Made by a program: the position numbers and the translations under genes. The notes below the pieces were generated by a model. The model was not told the origin of the DNA and did not search any database. It worked only from the letters and a program-made list of their open reading frames with translations. Shown here piece by piece: positions 1 through 5,931 of a stretch of DNA of 5,931 nt (its first letter is position 1; the number at the start of each line of letters is the position of its first letter). The stretch is from Puniceicoccaceae bacterium (GTDB lineage: Bacteria > Verrucomicrobiota > Verrucomicrobiia > Opitutales > Coraliomargaritaceae), in contig PWZW01000137.1 in assembly GCA_003567255.1 (NCBI GenBank), forward strand, positions 1 through 5,931, given 5' to 3'.

Positions 1-2567
<2,567 letters not shown>

Positions 2568-2598
2568 ACCCGCCCAAAGGCATTTAGAATACCGCAAA

Positions 2599-2615
2599 AG
2601 CACCTTCTCCGTGCT
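2599..2615 (-). terminator. Possible weak terminator for the phosphoesterase gene
   Basis: On the minus strand AGCAC and GTGCT can pair around a 7-base loop, with one more G-T pair possible, and the stem is followed by TTTG. It lies about 105 bases beyond the phosphoesterase stop, in the gap between two convergent genes where a terminator is expected. The stem is short and the T-run is only four bases, so this is a weak candidate. I see no better hairpin with a T-tract for mutS in 2568-2719. Confidence 0.25.
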
Positions 2616-2719
2616 CAGCCTATGAACTTTTGAACACGGGAAGAATCACTTGGCGAGATACCTTCCGTCACATTACAGGAAGACGGTCACCTCAAATTCC
2701 AGCAAAACCTGCCAAGCCA

Positions 2720-3970
2720 TTATTGATTCCGCGCAGGAATAATTATAGATTCAATCTCACTATTGTCCGCGTCTATCACTCTAACTATTTTTCGGTCAGG
2801 ATATAATGTGATGACAAGACTATGGCGAATTTTTTGGGCTTCAGCCAGATACCACGTCTCTTCCACATCATGCACGTCGCGAGTCCCGACTCCCCAACTT
2901 CCGTCGCCAAGGTAAAGAACGCCGCGCCCTGCATCCTCAGCGTTCCGAAAAATCGGTACAGTTCTTTTGTAACTGTGGTCGTGGTTTTCCAGGGCCAAAC
3001 GAATACGGTTTTCCTCAAAAAGAGGCACCCAATGCTCCCGCACCAATCGACTTTCACGATTGTCAAAATCCCGCACGCTTGGCCATGCGGGAACATGATA
3101 CACTGGGATTAAGTGAGCCACGTTGCTCCGTTGGCGTAAAGTCGTGCGCATCCAGTCGGTTTGCACACCGGGGATAGGGTTGCTGTGCTCAGTGTCTCCC
3201 ATAACAATACTCAGGTAATCTCCGAAGTCTAATACCCCGTAGCCAGGATCCCCGGGAAACGCAAAAAGACCGTAGAAATACGGCGCTAACCGCTCCCTGT
3301 CTGCCTGGCTATTGATCCGGTTACGGTGGTAACCACCGCGAATCTCGTGATTTCCCATGCCCACAATCACAGGCGGTACCCTGCCTTCAGGGGTCACCAA
3401 GGTCTCCACCATGGAATCCATAAATTCGTACCAACGACTGACGTTGCGACGCCGACCGTTGCCATAAGCAAGATCACCGCCCCAAACGATAAAATCGGGG
3501 TCATGCTCCATCGCAGCCCGGTTCATTGCAGACATCCAACTCTTTTCGTGCCGCACGTCCCCTCCAGCCGAAAGAACGATGGGACGATCCAAGGTAGCGG
3601 GCATGGTGCGAAACCAGTAAGTCTTTTCTTCTGGCGAGCCACGAAATTCATACTCCGTGTCGGGCTGGAGGTTTTCTATAGAAACGCGGTCCACTATGCG
3701 GTCAGAGTGGGGAAAGGGTAGTCTCTCCGCTTCAAACGCAACCCAATTATCCGTTCCACGCGGACGGGCCTGAATGAACGCGGGAGTGTCTTTATCTTCC
3801 GCCATTCGGTGCCAGTCGATCACGATTGAGGTGGTCGGATCTCCCGTCCAAGTCAGGATCAAGCCAGGCGGCGTATTTTTTTCCGACTCAGCAACCAGCC
3901 CACTGGCAAAAGCAAGCACAGTAGAAAGTATAGAAATTACAGCCAACTTGATACTTTTAGTACAAAACAT
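2720..3970 (-). CDS. Secreted purple-acid-phosphatase-like metallophosphoesterase
   Basis: A 416-residue exported phosphoesterase, probably hydrolysing phosphate monoesters outside the cytoplasm; the substrate cannot be told from sequence. Residues 1-27 form a signal peptide: lysines at 5 and 8, a hydrophobic stretch from 9 to 22, and possible cleavage after A-F-A (20-22) or L-V-A (25-27). Residues about 35-122 resemble the fibronectin-III-like N-terminal domain of purple acid phosphatases. The calcineurin-like catalytic domain then shows the five metal-binding blocks in order: D138 in GGDVRH, D166 and Y169 in GDLAY, N207-H208 in GNHE, H292 in VYHVP, and H330-x-H332 in ENHDHSYKRT. Y169 is the tyrosine expected to ligate the ferric ion in purple acid phosphatases. 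The first block has R140 where many relatives have glycine, and the last has E-N before the H-x-H where GH is usual. The gene is monocistronic and convergent with mutS. No clear Shine-Dalgarno sequence precedes the ATG. An ordinary calcineurin-like esterase of unknown substrate is the main alternative. Confidence 0.9.
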   Translation of the reverse strand: MFCTKSIKLAVISILSTVLAFASGLVAESEKNTPPGLILTWTGDPTTSIVIDWHRMAEDKDTPAFIQARPRGTDNWVAFEAERLPFPHSDRIVDRVSIENLQPDTEYEFRGSPEEKTYWFRTMPATLDRPIVLSAGGDVRHEKSWMSAMNRAAMEHDPDFIVWGGDLAYGNGRRRNVSRWYEFMDSMVETLVTPEGRVPPVIVGMGNHEIRGGYHRNRINSQADRERLAPYFYGLFAFPGDPGYGVLDFGDYLSIVMGDTEHSNPIPGVQTDWMRTTLRQRSNVAHLIPVYHVPAWPSVRDFDNRESRLVREHWVPLFEENRIRLALENHDHSYKRTVPIFRNAEDAGRGVLYLGDGSWGVGTRDVHDVEETWYLAEAQKIRHSLVITLYPDRKIVRVIDADNSEIESIIIPARNQ

Positions 3971-3975
3971 CCCAA

Positions 3976-4004
3976 ATAATAAAATAAAGTCTTTGCTGGT
4001 GCAA
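3976..4004 (-). promoter_or_regulatory. Possible sigma-70-type promoter of the phosphoesterase gene
   Basis: On the minus strand TTGCAC (4004-3999) is separated by exactly 17 bases from TATTAT (3981-3976), which matches the -10 consensus at five of six positions. The ATG begins only five bases after the -10 box, so transcription from here would give a message with almost no leader. The -35 box matches only three of six positions, and A/T-rich DNA produces -10-like strings by chance. Confidence 0.35.
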
Positions 4005-4013
4005 CATTAAAAG

Positions 4014-4033
4014 ATCCCAAATTCCCGTGGGAT
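4014..4033 (-). terminator. Possible terminator between the IS66 remnant and the phosphoesterase gene
   Basis: ATCCCA and TGGGAT form a 6-bp perfect stem around an 8-base loop. On the minus strand the stem is followed by CTTTTAAT, a short T-run. It sits just upstream of the proposed phosphoesterase promoter and could stop transcripts arriving from the transposase remnant. The stem is short, so it may be fortuitous. Confidence 0.3.
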
Positions 4034-4061
4034 GATATCCAATCTTCCACAGTAGAGGCGT

Positions 4062-4093
4062 GTGGCGTGGCTGCATTCGAAGAAATCAAAGTG
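4062..4093. repeat. 32-bp direct repeat, copy 1, abutting the IS66 end
   Basis: This sequence matches 4529-4560 at 28 of 32 positions in the same orientation; the differences are at repeat positions 6, 12, 18 and 23. Similarity stops on the right exactly where the IS66 terminal repeat begins (G at 4093), and fades on the left before 4062. Read on the minus strand it encodes HFDFFECSHAT in a frame that stays open to a TAA at 4010-4008. Confidence 0.75.
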
Positions 4094-4500
4094 TAAGCGT
4101 CCGACGCATCCCCTCACAACGAAAGTTGACGAAGTTTCCAGTATTTTGGCTTAAGCTTGCGGATGGCGTCCGGGTTGGATGAGGACTTTGGGCGTATCTG
4201 GAAGACGTCCGTAAGGTATGCTGAAGGGTCGATATGGTGGAGTTTACAATTGAGGATGGTGGGATAAAGGATGGACGCGCGTCTTCCGGCTCGGGGGTGG
4301 CCAATGAAGAGCCAGTTTTTAACTCCCAGTTTAGTTGGTCGCAGAGCCCGCGCGGCGGTATTGTTGTCCATCGAAGCCCGCGGATAGTAAAGGCAGCGCT
4401 CCATCGCGGGCCAGAGTCCGAGGGTATATTTAATTGCAGCGATGGTGGCGGCGCTTTTGGGAAGGGCCAAAAGGAGGACCGTTCGGGTCAGTCCAATTTT
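4093..4500 (-). mobile_element. IS66-family insertion sequence remnant (right end only)
   Basis: The right boundary is marked by GTAAGCG at 4093-4099, the usual outer sequence of IS66-family terminal repeats, pointing outward from the transposase C-terminus. The transposase stop lies 21 bases inside it. The left part of the element is missing: transposase homology ends between about 4478 and 4500, where a TGA (4503-4501) closes the frame, and no matching CGCTTAC end is seen between there and vapC. The accessory IS66 genes (tnpA, tnpB) and the N-terminal two thirds of TnpC are absent, so the element cannot move by itself. If IS66 made its usual 8-bp target duplication, the copy flanking this end would be 4085-4092. 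Confidence 0.75.
4114..4500 (-). pseudogene. IS66-family transposase (TnpC-type), C-terminal fragment
   Basis: About 128 codons are open, with no real start; the only usable initiator is TTG at 4470. The fragment matches the end of IS66 transposases: an L-P-K-S segment, a helix with KYTLGLWPAMERCL, the core MDNNTAARALRP, then GVKNWLFIG, an A-S-I-L-Y-P-T-I helix, CKLHHIDPSAYLTDV, and a short tail ending KPKYWK. Family members read D-N-N-x-x-E-R-x-x-R in the core, the glutamate being the last member of the DDE catalytic triad. Here that position is alanine (GCG at 4353-4351), one base from a glutamate codon. The fragment is therefore both truncated and catalytically dead. The C-terminal 118 codons have no internal stop, suggesting fairly recent loss or simply a short target for mutation. 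The plus-strand open frame over the same bases is a shadow. Confidence 0.88.
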
Positions 4501-4528
4501 TCATGTTTTATGGGTCGAGGGGTCGGCG

Positions 4529-4560
4529 GTGGCATGGCTCCATTCAAAGAGATCAAAGTG
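4529..4560. repeat. 32-bp direct repeat, copy 2
   Basis: The second copy of the sequence at 4062-4093, with four mismatches. Here it is not interrupted: it continues into GGCCCCG and the A/T tandem repeat, and so may show what the IS66 target looked like before insertion. On the minus strand two of the four differences are silent and two change the peptide (F to L, C to W) in the HFD-x-FE-x-SHAT reading. Confidence 0.75.
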
Positions 4561-4568
4561 GCCCCGAA

Positions 4569-4589
4569 AATTTTTAATTTTTAATTTTT
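4569..4589. repeat. Three perfect tandem copies of AATTTTT
   Basis: The 7-base unit AATTTTT occurs three times in a row and stands out against the G+C-rich surroundings. It lies between copy 2 of the 32-bp repeat and vapC. Such arrays arise by slippage; no function is evident. Confidence 0.9.
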
Positions 4590-4720
4590 ACGGAAAGACC
4601 CGTTCTGCTGCCTGCATTGGAGATTCAACGAACTGAAAATCATGGAACATTGGGCCGACTCATTTTTTCCGCCGACCCCTTTGCTTCCGCCGCGCGGGAT
4701 GCGTCTCCACGACTTATCAC

Positions 4721-4737
4721 GGCTAAATTAGCCTTTT
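4721..4737 (+). terminator. Hairpin with T-run at the 3' end of vapC, possible plus-strand terminator
   Basis: GGCTA and TAGCC pair around a 3-base loop and are followed by TTTT on the plus strand. A transcript entering from the left would stop here before running antisense into vapC. It overlaps the vapC stop codon (4730-4728). In the vapC direction no T-run follows, so it is not a good terminator for vapC itself. The stem is only 5 bp. Confidence 0.3.
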
Positions 4738-5177
4738 GATCTCGGGGTCGTCGAAACCGGATTCACCCGCCGAACCCCGGCGAAGCGATCAAAATCACGG
4801 TCATTACTATACACCGTTGCAGAATGCTCCAAAGCGTGCAGAGCAATCAAAGCATCCGTCGAAAGATTGCCCCCAACTCCCGCCTCTTCCAATAAATCAT
4901 AAAAACGTCCAAGCGCACCCTCACCCAGCGATATCAAGCGCACATGCGGATACTCCATCCAGCCCAAGGTAATCGTTCTGGCTTGCTCGACCGAAAGCGG
5001 GTTTTCACAAATCTGGGGATGCGTCATCAACCGCGTAAATGCCAAGACAACGACCCACGGAATCCCGATCGGCTCGTGCCCCGAGAGCACCCCACGCCAC
5101 CACACATTAGCGGACTCATGGTTTGGAGCGCGCTCGTCGTGGGCATAAATGAGAAGATTCGCGTCTGGAATAATCAC
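4728..5177 (-). CDS. vapC: VapC-type PIN-domain ribonuclease toxin
   Basis: Toxin of a type II toxin-antitoxin pair. PIN-domain VapC proteins are metal-dependent RNases that cleave specific RNAs (tRNA or rRNA in characterised cases); the target here is unknown. The 149 residues open with the PIN strand IIPDANLLIYA, carrying D5, and the second half has TDALIALHALEH (D108) and SNDRDFDRF (D126, D128), the acidic sites of the fold. The middle segment PWVVVLAFTRLMTHP fits the subgroup with a P-W-x-x-x-L-A-F-x-R pattern, which I recall from mycobacterial VapC28/30-like proteins. I do not see the usual second acidic residue there. Length is typical. Translation starts at GTG (5177-5175), which overlaps the vapB TGA by four bases (GTGA). 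No strong Shine-Dalgarno sequence is visible, so coupling to vapB translation is likely. The gene looks intact. Confidence 0.9.
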   Translation of the reverse strand: MIIPDANLLIYAHDERAPNHESANVWWRGVLSGHEPIGIPWVVVLAFTRLMTHPQICENPLSVEQARTITLGWMEYPHVRLISLGEGALGRFYDLLEEAGVGGNLSTDALIALHALEHSATVYSNDRDFDRFAGVRRVNPVSTTPRSKG

Positions 5178-5428
5178 TCTTCGGCCACTTTAAGATGATC
5201 CTCGGATTCTATTTGATCGTAGAGCTGGTTCATACTTAAGCCCCGGTAGGCCGCCTTGACCCCAACCGAAAAAGTCGGGACCCGCACAGGGCGCGAAGGT
5301 TCCCGCTTAGCCGCGAGCCCAAGCTGCAACGTCTCTTCCACTACTTGCCGTAGCGGGCGCTTGCTCGACGAGGCTCGGCTTCTCAAAGCATCCAGTGTCG
5401 CATCACTGATGTCTAAAGTTGTTCTCAT
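5174..5428 (-). CDS. vapB: VapB-type antitoxin with ribbon-helix-helix N-terminus
   Basis: Antitoxin that should bind and block VapC and repress the operon. The chosen start at 5428 gives 84 residues beginning MRTTLDIS, the classic opening of a ribbon-helix-helix antitoxin: DNA-contacting strand at residues 2-8, helix A about 9-22, helix B about 25-38 (LRQVVEETLQLGL). The C-terminal half, about 45-84, includes VPTF and YDQIESEDHLK, and is the expected VapC-binding tail. A longer start at 5458 would add ten residues, but its ATG falls on the proposed -35 box and the extension is not typical of the family. Neither start has a clear Shine-Dalgarno sequence. The gene overlaps vapC by four bases. 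A 14-bp palindrome lies three bases upstream of the chosen start, fitting autoregulation. Confidence 0.85.
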   Translation of the reverse strand: MRTTLDISDATLDALRSRASSSKRPLRQVVEETLQLGLAAKREPSRPVRVPTFSVGVKAAYRGLSMNQLYDQIESEDHLKVAEE

Positions 5429-5431
5429 TAT

Positions 5432-5445
5432 TGCATCATGATGCA
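5432..5445. promoter_or_regulatory. Probable VapB operator, 14-bp perfect palindrome
   Basis: TGCATCATGATGCA is perfectly self-complementary and sits directly before the preferred vapB start, overlapping the proposed -10 box. Ribbon-helix-helix antitoxins typically bind such inverted repeats to repress their own operon. A similar core, CATCA-C-TGATG, lies inside vapB at 5401-5411, about 32 bp away centre to centre. A half-site GCATCAT occurs at 5501-5507. Confidence 0.6.
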
Positions 5446-5463
5446 TTACTTCTGACATTTCAA
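5435..5463 (-). promoter_or_regulatory. Possible vapBC promoter
   Basis: On the minus strand TTGAAA (5463-5458, five of six matches to the -35 consensus) is followed after 17 bases by CATGAT (5440-5435, four of six matches to the -10 consensus). The predicted transcription start is close to 5428, the A of the preferred vapB ATG, so the mRNA would be leaderless or nearly so. The -10 box lies within the palindrome, so bound VapB would block polymerase. Confidence 0.45.
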
Positions 5464-5547
5464 GGATTTCTTAACTCAAGTTTCGTAAGCGTCACGTAAA
5501 GCATCATCTTGGTTTTCTTGACGGAATGGAGCTGTGATCCTGACGGG

Positions 5548-5931
5548 TCATAAGTACCGGAGGTTGAGGGCAATCTCGACCTTCCAGTCAGCGCCTTTTC
5601 GGTCCGTCAACAAGTCCGCTTCAATTTTCCCGGCCGCAGCCATGGCTTCCTTAACCACCCCTTCCCACATCGCCTCGTTCCATCGCCTCGTTCAGCTCCT
5701 TCAAATCGCTGCCCTTACCACCGACCTCGGGATGCTTTTCGCGTAGGTCTTCCTCCAACGCTTCCTTCTCCTGCTTATCCCCAATGAACCACCCCCGGCA
5801 ATAGCGCTTCCTCCGCGCATCACGACGGGTAGGATCGGCCTCTTCAACCAGTGCGAGGTGCGCGGTATAACGCCGCATCCCAACCACACTAGCCAGCTGC
5901 CTCAGTGCGGATAGAAATCCCTTCTGGCAGA
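5548..5931 (-). pseudogene. REP-associated tyrosine transposase (RAYT/Y1-type), frameshifted C-terminal part, cut by window edge
   Basis: The frame enters open from the right edge (codons from 5929) and reads FLSALRQLASVVGMRRYTAHL, then RKRYCRGWFIGD and an acidic, lysine-rich helix to a premature TAA at 5653-5651. The R-x-C-R-G-W-x-x-G block after a charged linker resembles the C-terminal extension of RAYT transposases from Verrucomicrobia-like and Planctomycete-like genomes. This is recall, not a search. The HUH and tyrosine catalytic parts would lie beyond the window. A perfect 13-bp tandem duplication (5668-5693) shifts the frame. Removing one copy restores NEAMWEGVVKEAMAAAGKIE, then a K-G-A-D-W-K-V-E-I-A-L-N-L-R segment, to a TGA at 5550-5548. 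The usual last 20-30 residues seem to be missing even then. It lies upstream of vapB on the same strand. Confidence 0.6.
5668..5693. repeat. Perfect 13-bp tandem duplication causing a frameshift
   Basis: CATCGCCTCGTTC occurs twice with no gap, at 5668-5680 and 5681-5693. Thirteen is not a multiple of three, so the second copy shifts the transposase frame on the minus strand and leads to a stop about 15 bases later. The copies are identical, which suggests a recent event. Confidence 0.95.

Larger units (their letters stand above)
4501..4727. other. Intergenic debris between IS66 remnant and vapC
   Basis: I see no credible gene here. The stretch holds copy 2 of the 32-bp repeat, a 7-base tandem array and one arm pair of a 12-bp inverted repeat (4518-4529 with 4669-4680). 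On the minus strand a short frame crosses copy 2 and reads HFDLFEWSHAT then ADPSTHKT before a TGA at 4503-4501. It begins after a TAA at 4590-4588, so it is only about 28 codons long and has no convincing start. It may be a scrap of a longer dispersed sequence. Confidence 0.6.

Noticed and set aside
2660..2695. CTTCC/GGAAG and CCGTC/GACGG pairings after mutS
   Set aside because: The two short stems are mutually exclusive and no T-run follows on the plus strand, so a mutS terminator is not supported.
3326..3721. Plus-strand open frame of 131 codons inside the phosphoesterase gene
   Set aside because: It is antisense to the catalytic domain with its intact metal ligands, and its own translation has no family-like features.
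4234..4584. Plus-strand open frame of 116 codons across the IS66 region
   Set aside because: It lies antisense to the clear IS66 transposase fragment, has no family-like motifs, and is glycine/serine-rich as expected for a shadow.
4062..4600. CRISPR array or integron attC sites suggested by repeats around the IS66 remnant
   Set aside because: There are only two 32-bp copies, over 400 bases apart with unrelated sequence between, and no hairpin core or integrase gene.
5485..5493. A second GTAAGCGTC, identical to the first nine bases of the IS66 end
   Set aside because: It has the same orientation as the copy at 4093, whereas the other end of an IS must be inverted, and similarity stops after nine bases. 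No transposase sequence adjoins it.
5440..5560. REP palindromes next to the RAYT-like gene
   Set aside because: RAYT genes are often flanked by REP hairpins, but apart from the vapB operator I see no hairpin pair with the expected form here.

Overview
The window looks like a bacterial chromosome segment of moderately high G+C. It runs from a housekeeping gene at the left edge into a worn accessory region on the right. The protein style (MutS wording, a secreted purple-acid-phosphatase-like enzyme, an IS66 remnant and a REP-associated transposase with a long C-terminal extension) would suit a Verrucomicrobiota/Opitutales-type organism. That is a judgement from recall, not a search, and I hold it at about 40%.

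Layout. (1) Positions 1-2567, plus strand: nearly all of mutS, the mismatch-repair recognition ATPase. Only about ten N-terminal codons are missing, cut off by the window edge. (2) 2568-2719: a short gap between convergent genes. (3) 2720-3970, minus strand: a signal-peptide-bearing metallophosphoesterase of the purple acid phosphatase type, with every expected metal ligand visible. (4) 3971-4727: about 750 bp of debris with no intact gene. It holds the last third or so of an IS66-family transposase with its right terminal repeat, two direct copies of a 32-bp sequence, and a small A/T-rich tandem repeat. (5) 4728-5428, minus strand: a vapB-vapC toxin-antitoxin operon with overlapping stop and start codons, and a perfect 14-bp palindrome lying on its likely promoter. 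(6) 5548-5931, minus strand: the C-terminal part of a probable REP-associated tyrosine transposase (RAYT). It is broken by a perfect 13-bp tandem duplication and runs off the right edge.

How the parts relate. mutS and the phosphoesterase are independent genes that converge. Everything from about 4000 rightward fits a region where mobile elements have landed and decayed around a small self-regulating toxin-antitoxin module. I found no clearly new multi-gene system. The most informative signals are small: the exact 13-bp duplication that explains the RAYT frameshift, the IS66 remnant that also lacks its catalytic glutamate, the 32-bp repeat that stops exactly at the IS end, and the vapB operator and promoter arrangement that favours a later, possibly leaderless, start.
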